A stretch of 60,495 bases of DNA, taken from contig NZ_PDOC01000026.1 in NCBI RefSeq assembly GCF_002760655.1, forward strand, positions 1 to 60,495, in the 5' to 3' direction. The notes under the pieces are model-generated. The model had not been told where the DNA came from. It ran no database searches and was given only the letters and a program-made list of their open reading frames with translations. The position numbers and the translations under genes were made by a program. This document shows positions 51,301-60,025 of this stretch, in pieces. Numbering within the stretch: position 1 is the first letter of the stretch; every line of letters starts with the position of its first letter. The DNA is from Massilia eurypsychrophila. Its GTDB lineage: Bacteria; Pseudomonadota; Gammaproteobacteria; Burkholderiales; Burkholderiaceae_D.

Positions 51301-52305
51301 TCAGATGATGCCGATGCGCTCGACGCAGGCGACACTGGCGCCCTTTTCGCGCACCGCTTGGGCGAAGCCGGCCGGCAGCGCGCTTTCCCACGCCGCCGGC
51401 AGCACGATGCGGTCGCCCGCCACCGCGTCGCGCAGCATCAGCGCGCACTTCGGCTCGCAGCCGTCGACCGCGTCGACCCGGCCGGCATGCCACGCGGCCG
51501 AACAGCCGGTGGCGATCACGCGCCCGCGCGGTAAAAATTCGCGCCCGCGCGCGATGCGGTCGGCCGTTACAAGCGCCAGTTCGAACGAATTGCCCTGGAA
51601 GCGCGGCTGACCGAAGCGCACCACGCTCCTCCAGCGGCCAAGGCCGCGGGCGTCGAAGTGGCGCGCGCCGGCCAGCGCGCGGCGGACCGCCAGCTGCTGC
51701 GTCAGGTCGAGGCCAGGCACCGCGATCGCGTCCTCCTCGTCGCCGTCGGCGCGCGCCAGCGGATACACGCTGACCTCAACCCAGCACAGGCTGTCGTTGA
51801 TGCCGCCGCTGTGCAGCGGGAACCAGGCGCGCGCCGACGACACGCTGGCGGCCGGGTCGGGCTGGCCGGTCAGCATGCCAAGGTGGGCCAGCCCTTCCGG
51901 CCCGCCCAGCAGCGCGTGTTCCGGCGCGCCGGCGGTGTCGTGGCCGGCGATGCGGCCCAGTTGCCAGGCGTCGGACCAGCCGTTGGCCAGCACCGGCGCG
52001 GCCGGCTGGAACACGCCGCGCACGATGCGGTCGGCCAGCACTACGGCCAGTTCCCAGTCGCGTTCACTGGCCGGCGGCGCGCGGTCGATGCTGACAACGA
52101 CCTGGTCGCGGCTGTCGAAGCGCGGCTCGGTGTGGCGCGCCAAGCGCACCACCTGCAGCATGCGCTCGGCCAGCGCCGGCGCACCGGCGGCGCTGCACTT
52201 GACGTCGGCACGGTTGGCGCGCGCGCGGCGGGTGGCAGTCACGGCCACCAGTGAGCCGTCGGCCAGCATGCTTTGGCAAACGGCAGTGTCGGGCAGCGCG
52301 ATCAT
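51301..52305 (-). CDS. Unrecognised protein with duplicated Lon-like motif
   Basis: A 334-residue cytoplasmic protein I cannot assign firmly. It has two internal copies of one pattern. Copy one (about residues 83-125) contains WELAVVLADRIVRGVFQ then VLANGWSDAWQLGRIAG. Copy two (about 240-300) contains FELALVTADRIARGREF, VIATGCSAAWHAGRVDAVDG and AGDRIVLPAAWESALP. The second copy resembles the order of elements in the Lon/S16 proteolytic fold (substrate strand, G-x-V-x-x-V-G-G, then V-L-L-P). The catalytic Ser/Lys dyad is not obvious. It overlaps the upstream gene by 4 bases. Confidence 0.6.
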   Translation of the reverse strand: MIALPDTAVCQSMLADGSLVAVTATRRARANRADVKCSAAGAPALAERMLQVVRLARHTEPRFDSRDQVVVSIDRAPPASERDWELAVVLADRIVRGVFQPAAPVLANGWSDAWQLGRIAGHDTAGAPEHALLGGPEGLAHLGMLTGQPDPAASVSSARAWFPLHSGGINDSLCWVEVSVYPLARADGDEEDAIAVPGLDLTQQLAVRRALAGARHFDARGLGRWRSVVRFGQPRFQGNSFELALVTADRIARGREFLPRGRVIATGCSAAWHAGRVDAVDGCEPKCALMLRDAVAGDRIVLPAAWESALPAGFAQAVREKGASVACVERIGII

Positions 52306-53339
52306 GGCTCCTCGCTTTCGGCCTGCGCCAGGCGGCGTTCGGCCGTGTCGTATTCAAGATTGGCGATGATGCGTTCGGCGTCGTCGAACAACACTTCGAG
52401 CTGCGCGGCCTGCGCGACCTGAAGGCGCGACAGCATCGCCCACGCCTCGTCGAGCGACTCGACAGCCCGGCGGCTGTGGCCGATCCTGCGCTCTTGCTGC
52501 GGCGCCGCGAGCGGTACGCCGGGCGCGGCCAGTTCGAGCGCCGGCATCGTCCCCACCGACAGGCTGACCAGGTCCAGGCGGCGCAGCAGGTCCTGGTGGC
52601 GGCGGAACAGCTGCTGCCCCTGCGGCAGCACCGCCGCGCGGAACGCGCACATCACGCAAGGCAGTTCGAGGAACAGGCGGCGCAGCGCGCGCGCGTCCGA
52701 CAGCGGCGCGGGTGCAGGCGCCGGCGCAGCCATGGCGATCAGCGCAGGTTCCTCGGCGATCGCGCGCGCCAGCAAAACCTGGGCGAAATCGACCGCGTCG
52801 CCCAGGTCGACCGGCACGCATTCTTCGACCGTCACGCCGAAGCGCAGGTACAGCAACTGGTTGAAGCCGGCGCGGAAGGTGTTCCATTCGGCCAGCGACG
52901 TGCATGGCGGCAGGTCGAGATTGCCCTGCGCCAGCTCGCGCTGCAGCGCCGCCTCGATCGCCATGGCGAACGAACCGAGGGCCAGCGCGCCTTCCGCCTC
53001 GCTGGCGAGGAACAGGTCGAAGCGCTGCTGCGCCACGCGCGGATCAGGGCTGTCGACGGCGAACGCAACACGCAGGCCAATTTCCGGCGCGGCGGCGAAC
53101 GGCGTCAGGTCGGCCGCATACGGGCCGGGATGGAAGGCGAAAGCGGTTTCGCCGCAGCCGAGCGCCAGACGGCTGCCTTCGGGCGCGCGGCGGGGGCGCC
53201 CGCCGCGGTCGATGACGACCGCGCCGCAGCCGGCCGGTATGGTGCAGCCGGAGCGCAGCGGCATCGCCACCACGCCCTTGCCGAGCGCCGACGTGTCGAC
53301 CGCGGCGGCGCGTTCAGGCCATTTGAAGATGTTCTTCAT
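52302..53339 (-). CDS. Unrecognised operon protein, possible divergent SPFH domain
   Basis: A 345-residue protein. The first 200 residues faintly resemble the SPFH partner: IPAGCGAVVIDRGGRPRRAP (a beta start), RFDLFLASEAEGALALGSF, FNQLLYLRFGVTVEECVPVD, which parallels LAQYGLAVEQVDTLR in the gene at 49012-51207. The C-terminal 120 residues are helical (DEAWAMLSRLQVAQAAQLEV). No signal peptide or membrane helix. ATG at 53339 overlaps the previous stop (ATGA). The SPFH relation is a guess from pattern only; otherwise a hypothetical protein. Confidence 0.55.
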   Translation of the reverse strand: MKNIFKWPERAAAVDTSALGKGVVAMPLRSGCTIPAGCGAVVIDRGGRPRRAPEGSRLALGCGETAFAFHPGPYAADLTPFAAAPEIGLRVAFAVDSPDPRVAQQRFDLFLASEAEGALALGSFAMAIEAALQRELAQGNLDLPPCTSLAEWNTFRAGFNQLLYLRFGVTVEECVPVDLGDAVDFAQVLLARAIAEEPALIAMAAPAPAPAPLSDARALRRLFLELPCVMCAFRAAVLPQGQQLFRRHQDLLRRLDLVSLSVGTMPALELAAPGVPLAAPQQERRIGHSRRAVESLDEAWAMLSRLQVAQAAQLEVLFDDAERIIANLEYDTAERRLAQAESEEP

Positions 53340-53893
53340 CGTCGGTCCGCCTTGACCGGTTGCACTGCGAAGGCGGCGCCGGCTTGCTGGAAGTGCGGCG
53401 CCGGCGCGGTGCCGAACGGCCAGGCGTTCTCGCACTCGCCATCGGCATCGAGCTGGCCTTGCAGGATGATGGCGCCGGCGCCGTCGACCACGCGCAGCAT
53501 CGGCTGATCGCGCATCAGCTGCGGCGCGAATGGCGCGTCGGCCGCCAGTTTGAGGATGACCTGCCAGCTGGCCCCTTGCGGCAGGAAATGCAGGGCCCAG
53601 TGACCGTCGTCGGTGGCCAGTTCGCCCAGCGGACCGCTGCCCGAGGCGGCGCGCAGCATGCCGGCGCTGCCGGTCCATGCCGGCGCCGCCCGGTCGATCG
53701 TCAGCTGGCGCAGGCGGCGCATCGTCAGCGGCGACAGCGCCAGCGCGGCGCGCTCGTTCGGGTTAAGCGGGCGGCTGCCGTCCAGCGCGGCGCCAAGCAC
53801 GTCGTCGGCCAGCATCAGGCGGTCGCCTTCGACGCGGCGTGCCAGCAGCAGTTGTTCGCGCAGCTTGCGCTCGAGGCCATCGGTGGTATTCAC
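53336..53893 (-). CDS. Unrecognised small operon protein
   Basis: A 185-residue protein starting with GTG, supported by AAGGAG 6 bases upstream and a GTGA overlap with the preceding stop. The N-terminal half is helical (LERKLREQLLLARRVEGDRL, LSPLTMRRLRQLTIDRA); the C-terminal half is beta-rich (GHWALHFLPQGASWQVILKL, GAIILQGQLDADGECENAWP). The architecture recalls small adaptor or anti-sigma-like proteins, but no family is identified. Confidence 0.6.
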   Translation of the reverse strand: MNTTDGLERKLREQLLLARRVEGDRLMLADDVLGAALDGSRPLNPNERAALALSPLTMRRLRQLTIDRAAPAWTGSAGMLRAASGSGPLGELATDDGHWALHFLPQGASWQVILKLAADAPFAPQLMRDQPMLRVVDGAGAIILQGQLDADGECENAWPFGTAPAPHFQQAGAAFAVQPVKADRR

Positions 53894-55173
53894 ATCATTC
53901 TCCTTGACGGTTGTGCCGCCGCCAGCAGGCTGGCAATGGCGGCGTCGCGCCGTTTGCGCAGCGTCGGCAGCGATATCTGGTCCAGCGTGGCCAGTTGCTG
54001 CATCGTAGGCAGCTCGCCGGTCGCCGGATCGAGCCATTCGGCCGGATAGCTGTCGTCCTGCGAGCCTAGCATCTTGAGGTACACGGCAAGGCGCACCGGC
54101 AGCGAATCGGCGGCCATCGCCTGCACGCTCCAGCTGCCGCGGTCCTGCGCACCTTTTGCCAACTGCATGAAGCGGGGGGGCAGTGAAACGCCGACGGCGA
54201 TCAGGCCGATACGCTCGTCGTCGTCAGGTTCCGGATCGCGCTCCTCGCTCGCTTCGTCGTCGCCGGCGGGCAGGATGCGGTCCGGCTCCGTGCTGGCCGC
54301 CTGCTCCGACTCGTCGAACACGCGCGCCAGGTCGTCCAGCCAGGCGGCAGCTTCGATCGTGTCCTGCTGCCAGTCGCCGTCGCGGTTGGCCGACAGTTCC
54401 TCGTATTCGCCGATTTCGGCGAGCATGGCGCCTATTTTATCCGGACTGTTCTTCAGGCTGGAAAAGCGCTTGGAGCGCGTATGCAGCGGCCCGGCGGCGC
54501 CGGTAAAGCGTTCGCGCGATTCACTCCAGCGGATCACCCAGTCCGCCTTGCACAGCGCGATCGATTTGAGCTGGCGCACCTCGATCGGCGCGGCGGCCGC
54601 GTCAACCGGCCAGCCGAGGATGGCGCCAAGCTGCTCGGCGTGCTGCTGCCAGCCGTCGAAGATGCGGGCGATGTCGCCGTACGCGGTGTCGAGCATCCGG
54701 TACGCGTAGATTTTGTTGGGGCTGCAGCTGCGGCCGCACGCGGCCTGGTAGTTGTCTGCATCGACCTTGTCGCGCAGGACGGCGTACATGTCGTTGACCT
54801 TCTTGCGCAAGATCGCTTCGCCGCCAGCCTGCTCCCAGAAGGCGCCGATCCTGGCATGTTCATTGGCGACAGCGGCGGCAAACGCGGTCCAGTCGGCAGG
54901 CCGCGCCTGCAGTTCGAACAGCAGGCCAAGCGCCAGTTCCAGCACGCTTTCGCCGTAGCTGTTGCCGGGCGCGGTCGCGCGCGAAGAGCGGCGCGCGGCG
55001 CGCAAGGCGCCGGCAGCCAGGTCGATGTAGTCGTCCAGCGCCTCTTGCGCGCCATCCGGGTCGAGCAGGCGCGCCGGCATCGGATGGGCGAGCGCCGGCA
55101 GGGAGCATTGTCCCAATAATTTGCGCACTTGTTCCCACCCGTGCTCTTGATACCGGGTTCCCGGCAGGCGCAT
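53890..55173 (-). CDS. Unrecognised protein with C-terminal HTH-like region
   Basis: A 427-residue cytoplasmic protein. The N-terminal two thirds are mainly helical with many aromatic residues (SYGESVLELALGLLFELQAR, AILRKKVNDMYAVLRDKVDA, PNKIYAYRMLDTAYGDIARI). An acidic linker (about residues 330-350: DDEASEERDPEPDDDE) follows. The C-terminus TMQQLATLDQISLPTLRKRR resembles the recognition helix pair of sigma-region-4-type HTH motifs. ATG at 55173 has AGGAAAGG upstream; one at 55218 has none. It follows the PBP gene by 94 bases and overlaps the next gene. Function unknown; a DNA-binding or sigma-like role is a guess. Confidence 0.6.
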   Translation of the reverse strand: MRLPGTRYQEHGWEQVRKLLGQCSLPALAHPMPARLLDPDGAQEALDDYIDLAAGALRAARRSSRATAPGNSYGESVLELALGLLFELQARPADWTAFAAAVANEHARIGAFWEQAGGEAILRKKVNDMYAVLRDKVDADNYQAACGRSCSPNKIYAYRMLDTAYGDIARIFDGWQQHAEQLGAILGWPVDAAAAPIEVRQLKSIALCKADWVIRWSESRERFTGAAGPLHTRSKRFSSLKNSPDKIGAMLAEIGEYEELSANRDGDWQQDTIEAAAWLDDLARVFDESEQAASTEPDRILPAGDDEASEERDPEPDDDERIGLIAVGVSLPPRFMQLAKGAQDRGSWSVQAMAADSLPVRLAVYLKMLGSQDDSYPAEWLDPATGELPTMQQLATLDQISLPTLRKRRDAAIASLLAAAQPSRRMM

Positions 55174-55267
55174 ACCTTTCCTCGTCGTGTCGATGGCCGC
55201 CCGCCGCAGCGCGGGCATAGCAAAATCATGCCATACAACTGCGCCGGTGCAGGCGTGTTTTAAGCGC

Positions 55268-58200
55268 CTATTTACCCTTCTGTTCCGTATTCCGCGCCAG
55301 GCTCGGGGCCAGCGCGGCGGCGACGATCGGCGCGGCGTGCTCGCCGCCGGTGGTTTCCGAGTGACTGACAAAGGCGGCCACCGCCAGCCGGTGGGTCTGC
55401 CCCGGCAGGCTGCCAGGCTCCAGCCAGCCGGTGAACCAGACCGTGGCGGCGGCGCCGCTCGGGCCGGTCGGCGACGTGCCGGTCTTGCCGGACAGGCCAC
55501 GCCGCAGCGGCTCCAGGCGCGCGCCGCGGAAGGCGCCGGCGGCGGTGCCGACATCGACCACGCCCTTCATGCCGGCGCGGATGCGGTCGAGCCGCACGCC
55601 GACCGGGGTCATCGCCGGGGACGACGCCTCGCGGCCATCGAGCGACAGCAGCAGGCGCGGGGCGATCAATCTGCCCTGCCCGACGGCGCCGGCGGCGAGT
55701 GCCATCTGCAGCGGCGTGACCTGCATGCGCAGTCCGATCGACATCTGGCGCAGCTCGTGGCGGGTGTGGATCGGGTCGATCTGCGAGGCGCTCGCCTGCA
55801 GCGCATCCCACGTCGACCATCTGTAGTCGGGCGGCAGCAGGCCGCCATCGAGGCGCAGCGCGTTGCCAAAACCGAGCCGGCGCGCCATGCCGACGATCGG
55901 CCGCACGGCGTCTAGCGCGCCCACTTCGAGCGGCTGCAGATCCGGCGCGCCGCCTTCGGCGCGGCCAAACAGGCTGCGGTCGCTCAATTCGCCGGACCAG
56001 GCGAACCAGGTATTCAGGCTGTACGTCAGCGCCTGCGCCAGGCCAAGCCGCCCATCCTGGGCGCGCCGGTCCAGCTGCTGGTCCTTGTAGTTGGTGATGT
56101 GCGCCAGCCTGGTCGCGGTCGGGTAGCTCGGCGAATCGGTCTGGAAGGCGAAGCCTTTTTCGCGCGCCATGCGGTTAATCGCCGGCAGCGGCAGGCCGGC
56201 CAGCAGTGCTTCGACCTGCGGATCGCGCCGCGCGGCCTGCTCGAGGCCGAGCGCGCTGATCACCTTGAAGGTCGAGCCGGGACTGGAGTGGGCGCCGCCG
56301 TCGTGCTGGAAGGCCGGCAGGCGCAGCGGGCTGCGGGCCGGGTCGGTGCTGTCGAAGTTGCGCACGTCGTTCCAGTTAGCGGCGGTGACCGGCGCGCCAC
56401 CGGCGCCGGCGGCGGCGAGCACGTCGCCGTTTTCGGCGTCGAGGATGACGATGCCGGCGCGGCGTCCGGCCGGCGGCGCGCGGCCGCCGCTGCAGGTCTT
56501 GCCGTTCCACTGGCCGCGCCGCATGCCGATGCAGTCGAGCGCACCCTGGCTGGCTGCCTGCAAGGCCAGGTCGAGCGTCAGCCTGGCCGCATGCGGCGAG
56601 CCGTCCGGCGACGGCAGACGGGCGAGCATACCGGCGACGCTGCCGGCATGCTCGGCGCGAATGCCGAGCAGCGGCGCCAGCCCGGCGTCGAGCGCGGCCT
56701 GGGTCGGGGCGCCCCCTTGCCACAGCGGGGCGCCGTTGCGGTCTTCCAGCGTCACCTGGGCGGCGGCGGGCGGGCGGGCCATTGCCGCAAGTGGCGTCAG
56801 TGGCTGCCAATCGAGGCGGCCGCCGGCCACCCGCAGGTGGCGGTACTGCTGGTCGCCTGGCATCGCCAGCACGGTCATGTCGAGCGGCGCGACGTCGATG
56901 GTCACGCTGCGCGCACCCGGCAGCAGTTCGAGCGCGACAATTTGGGCCGCGTCGCGCGACGGACAGGCGCGCCCGCTGCAGGCGCCCTGCGGTTCGCCGC
57001 GCAGCCGTGCGCCCTGCACTGCGCCGGCGCGCCCGACCAGCATCAGCGCCAGCGTTTCGCCGCCGCGCGCCGGCTGCGGCAAGGCCAGCGACAAGCGCGC
57101 GGCGGGACCAGCCTCGGGCCAGGCGGCGATGCGCGTCCACGGCGCCCATCCCTGCTCGACGCCGGCGAACAGGCGCGCCGACGCCACCGGCATCGCCGCC
57201 GTCGTCGATGCGGGCGCGCCGCCCACGCTGGCCTGCCATTGGCCGCGCACGGCACCGGAGGCACTGCGCCAGGCCAGCAGGCGCCGCTCGCCATTGAACA
57301 CGCGCACCTGATCGCGCACGTAGTCGCCGTCGGCCATGCGATACAGCCGCTTGAGCAGGCGGACGTCGGCCTGGTCGAGCTTGACGTGGTCCCAGCTTGC
57401 CAGCTGGCCGGCGCGCTCGGGCAACGGCGCGGCGCGCCACGCCGCCAGGTCGGGCGGCACCAGCTCGGCCAGGCCAGCGGCGCCGAGGCGCAGCATGCCG
57501 CGCTGGAGCAGCTGCTGAAACAGCGCCTGGTCTTCAAGAGCGCGGCCGGTATCGGCCGGCACCTGGTAGCTGCCGGCGGCAAGCCATGCATTGACCGGCG
57601 CACCGCTGGCCGGGTAGGCGGTCACCAGCGCGCGGGCGGCCGACGGTCCGGGTGCGGCGCGCACGATCTGCACCAGCAGTTCGCCCGCCTGCGGGCAGGC
57701 CGCACTGGCGCGCCGCTGGATATGCATGGCCGCGTCGGCGCGCCACACCAGCCAGCCGTCGCGCCGCAGCGCGACCTGGTTGTGCGCGCCCTGCTCGACT
57801 TTGCCGCCGGCGGCGTCGCCGATCCAGCTGACGGTGTTGGCGCGGCTGTCCCAGCGCAGCTGCAATGGCTGGTCAAAATCGGCGGTGGCGTTGCCGCTGA
57901 CCTGCACCTGCGGCATGTCGCCGTCGCCCGGTCCGTTAAAGGCGATATTGCGCAGCGTGACCGGACTGGCGGCGCCGTCGTTGCGCGCGACCCATCGGGC
58001 GACGTCGTCGAAGCCGTAGCCGATCCGCACCGGCAGCAGGCGTGCGCCGTTGCCGCCCATCTGGCTGCACAAGTCGATGCGCAGTGCCGGCGCGCTACGC
58101 ATGCCGGCCGCCACCAGCAGCGCGCCGCCGGCGTGCGGCGCCAGCGTGATGCCGCCCTGTTGCGGAACGATGAAAACGGCCCCCGGCAGCGCAGGCTGAA

Positions 58201-58492
58201 AGACGACGACGGCGCGGGCGCCGCCGGCCGAGCCAGCGGCGCCGGCCAGGCTGCGTGCATGGCTGGCGATCAGGATGGCGCCGCCGAGCGCCGCGGCGAC
58301 GCCGGCCGCAGCGATCCAGCGCACCGCCACTGGACCGCGCGGCCGAGCGAACGCGCCGGCCCAAGCTGCCACCGGCGCAGGCCGGGAACGCTGCGGCACC
58401 GGCCGCGCGCCGGCATGCATATTGCGCGTGCGGCGCCAGGCGATGCGGCGCGCGGCGGCTGAGTTCAAGAGTCTGCGGATCAAGCCTGGCAT
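55268..58492 (-). CDS. Membrane PBP-like D,D-transpeptidase
   Basis: A 1074-residue protein, much longer than usual class B PBPs (about 600). A basic cytoplasmic stretch of about 60 residues precedes one membrane anchor (RWIAAAGVAAALGGAILIAS, about 55-78). Residues 80-690 are an unassigned extracytoplasmic region with beta-rich segments. The transpeptidase domain has all three motifs: SPGSTFK (Ser740), YSLNTWF (Ser825-x-Asn827) and SGKTGT (Lys1003). The start at 58492 follows GGGGA. First gene of the minus-strand operon, so it links the cytoplasmic SPFH/kinase proteins to the periplasm. Acylation activity looks intact; whether it cross-links peptidoglycan or senses beta-lactams is unknown. 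Confidence 0.87.
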   Translation of the reverse strand: MPGLIRRLLNSAAARRIAWRRTRNMHAGARPVPQRSRPAPVAAWAGAFARPRGPVAVRWIAAAGVAAALGGAILIASHARSLAGAAGSAGGARAVVVFQPALPGAVFIVPQQGGITLAPHAGGALLVAAGMRSAPALRIDLCSQMGGNGARLLPVRIGYGFDDVARWVARNDGAASPVTLRNIAFNGPGDGDMPQVQVSGNATADFDQPLQLRWDSRANTVSWIGDAAGGKVEQGAHNQVALRRDGWLVWRADAAMHIQRRASAACPQAGELLVQIVRAAPGPSAARALVTAYPASGAPVNAWLAAGSYQVPADTGRALEDQALFQQLLQRGMLRLGAAGLAELVPPDLAAWRAAPLPERAGQLASWDHVKLDQADVRLLKRLYRMADGDYVRDQVRVFNGERRLLAWRSASGAVRGQWQASVGGAPASTTAAMPVASARLFAGVEQGWAPWTRIAAWPEAGPAARLSLALPQPARGGETLALMLVGRAGAVQGARLRGEPQGACSGRACPSRDAAQIVALELLPGARSVTIDVAPLDMTVLAMPGDQQYRHLRVAGGRLDWQPLTPLAAMARPPAAAQVTLEDRNGAPLWQGGAPTQAALDAGLAPLLGIRAEHAGSVAGMLARLPSPDGSPHAARLTLDLALQAASQGALDCIGMRRGQWNGKTCSGGRAPPAGRRAGIVILDAENGDVLAAAGAGGAPVTAANWNDVRNFDSTDPARSPLRLPAFQHDGGAHSSPGSTFKVISALGLEQAARRDPQVEALLAGLPLPAINRMAREKGFAFQTDSPSYPTATRLAHITNYKDQQLDRRAQDGRLGLAQALTYSLNTWFAWSGELSDRSLFGRAEGGAPDLQPLEVGALDAVRPIVGMARRLGFGNALRLDGGLLPPDYRWSTWDALQASASQIDPIHTRHELRQMSIGLRMQVTPLQMALAAGAVGQGRLIAPRLLLSLDGREASSPAMTPVGVRLDRIRAGMKGVVDVGTAAGAFRGARLEPLRRGLSGKTGTSPTGPSGAAATVWFTGWLEPGSLPGQTHRLAVAAFVSHSETTGGEHAAPIVAAALAPSLARNTEQKGK

Positions 58493-58583
58493 TGGTTCCC
58501 CGTCTGTAGCGGGCCGCGTATGCACCTGCGCACGCCGCCCGCACAGCTTTAGCGGAGGGCCGCAGAAAGGCTCAGTGGTGCCA

Positions 58584-58654
58584 ACCACCGGGGTCAGTGC
58601 CGGCAATCGCAAACGAGCCCGACAGTACCACCGGGGTCAGTGCCGGCAATCGCA
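58584..58654. repeat. Pair of 28-bp direct repeats
   Basis: A 28-base unit beginning ACCACCGGGGTCAGTGCC occurs at 58584-58611 and again at 58627-58654, 43 bases apart start to start. They lie in the 367-base gap between the divergent PBP and lipoprotein genes. The GGGGTCAG word resembles intergenic repeats common in Oxalobacteraceae. The remainder of 58493-58859 shows no gene. Confidence 0.8.
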
Positions 58655-58859
58655 CACGACCTCGACTGTTTGGCACTGCCCGCGGGGTTGGACCGCCGCG
58701 GTTTGGAGGCACGCGAAAGGCTGCGTCAGCTACGTCGGTTGGTCGCCGTTTTTTGCAGGTCGCGCCGCCGATCCTGCGGCTCGTCGCAATCGCATGGCGC
58801 CGCGCCGCCCCAATGGCTACAGTGACTCCATCGAAACGCCACCCCTGAAAGGAACTACC

Positions 58860-59108
58860 ATGAACATCCTGAAAAACTTCGAAGCGGTATTCGTCGTCGC
58901 CCTCGGTGTCGCCGTGGCCGCATGCGGCACGGGTTCTGACTCGTCTATGGCGGCGGCAAGCGCGCCCCAGGCGATGGTCGCAACGCCATCGACGATGGCG
59001 GTGGTGACGGTGTCGGCCAAGCGCATGAGCGCCGTCGAAAAACAGCGTTCGCTGGAAGACGAGCGCCGGCTGGCCAAGCAAGGCAGCGCCGCCGGCAGCC
59101 GCATCTAG
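58860..59108 (+). CDS. Small predicted lipoprotein
   Basis: An 82-residue exported protein. A hydrophobic N-terminus (VFVVALGVAVAACG) ends in a lipobox V-A-A-C with the modified Cys at position 22. The mature part is Ala/Ser/Met-rich then basic (VSAKRMSAVEKQRSLEDERR). AAAGGA precedes the ATG by 7 bases. No known domain. Divergent from the PBP operon and 104 bases before the YXWGXW gene. Confidence 0.7.
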   Translation: MNILKNFEAVFVVALGVAVAACGTGSDSSMAAASAPQAMVATPSTMAVVTVSAKRMSAVEKQRSLEDERRLAKQGSAAGSRI

Positions 59109-59212
59109 GGCCAGTTCGCGCAATCTGTTTCAGTTGTAAGCAACTGCTTCATTCCTCCGTGACGACGGTTCAGCTTGCTATATTGAATCACACGTTCGAA
59201 ACGGAGATAAAC

Positions 59213-60007
59213 ATGAAACGCACACTGACCCTCGCAACAATGATCACGCTCGGCGCCGCAGCCTGGATGCCGTTGCCATCGATGGCGCAGACCGGCTTTA
59301 ACCTGGTCATCAACTCGGCACCGCCGCCGCCACGCTTCGAGTCCGCCCCGTCGCCGCGCCGCGGCTATGTCTGGGCGCCAGGCTACTGGAACTGGGACGG
59401 CGGCCGCCACGTCTGGCTCGGCGGCCACTGGGAGCCGGAACGCAACGGCTATCAGTACCGCTCGCACGAGTGGGTACGCGATGGCGGCGGCTACCGCCTG
59501 AGCAGCGGCGGCTGGCAGCCGATGGCGCAAGTCCGCTACGACGACATCCGCATTGCACCGCCGGCGCCACGCTACGAGCGCCTTCCGCGCTCGCGTGACG
59601 GCTACGTGTGGCAGCCTGGCTACTGGAACTGGCGCGGCAACCGCTACGAGTGGACCTCGGGCATCTGGATCGCCGAGCGCCCAGGCTACGTGTACTCGCA
59701 GCCTAACTGGGTGCAGCGCGACGGCCGCTGGTTCATGGAACCGTCGCGCTGGAACGCCCGTGGCCGCGATCGCGACCGCGACGGCATCCCGGACCGCTAT
59801 GAGCATGGCCATGACCGCGACCGCGATGGCGTGCCAGACCGCTACGAGCGCAACGGCCGCCGCGACACCGACCGCGATGGCGTGCCGGACCGCCGTGACG
59901 CCGACCGCGATGGCGATGGCGTGCGCAACAGCCGCGACGCCGACCGCGATGGCGACGGCGTGCGCAACGACCGCGACGAGCGTCCGGACAACCCGCGCCG
60001 CTACTAA
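59213..60007 (+). CDS. YXWGXW-repeat exported protein with Asp-rich tail
   Basis: A 264-residue secreted protein. Signal peptide ends MAQ at residue 26. Two YXWGXW-type repeats follow: GYVWAPGYWNWDGGRHVWLG near 50 and GYVWQPGYWNWRGNRYEWTS near 125. The C-terminal 85 residues are Asp/Arg-rich thrombospondin-3-like units (DRDRDGIPDRYE and relatives) predicted to bind calcium. GGAG precedes the ATG by 7 bases. Function of YXWGXW proteins is not established; outer-membrane or periplasmic location is likely. A strong terminator ends the gene. Confidence 0.88.
   Translation: MKRTLTLATMITLGAAAWMPLPSMAQTGFNLVINSAPPPPRFESAPSPRRGYVWAPGYWNWDGGRHVWLGGHWEPERNGYQYRSHEWVRDGGGYRLSSGGWQPMAQVRYDDIRIAPPAPRYERLPRSRDGYVWQPGYWNWRGNRYEWTSGIWIAERPGYVYSQPNWVQRDGRWFMEPSRWNARGRDRDRDGIPDRYEHGHDRDRDGVPDRYERNGRRDTDRDGVPDRRDADRDGDGVRNSRDADRDGDGVRNDRDERPDNPRRY
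59897..59974 (+). repeat. Two 39-bp tandem copies in YXWGXW gene
   Basis: Two nearly identical 39-base copies (59897-59935, 59936-59974) encode DADRDGDGVRNSR and DADRDGDGVRNDR. They sit in the calcium-binding-like tail and could vary in copy number between strains. Confidence 0.8.
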
Positions 60008-60025
60008 GCCGGCAGCCTGAATTGA

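Noticed and set aside
58584-58654. Possible CRISPR array
   Set aside because: Only two repeats with a 15-base gap and no cas genes nearby; treated as a direct repeat.
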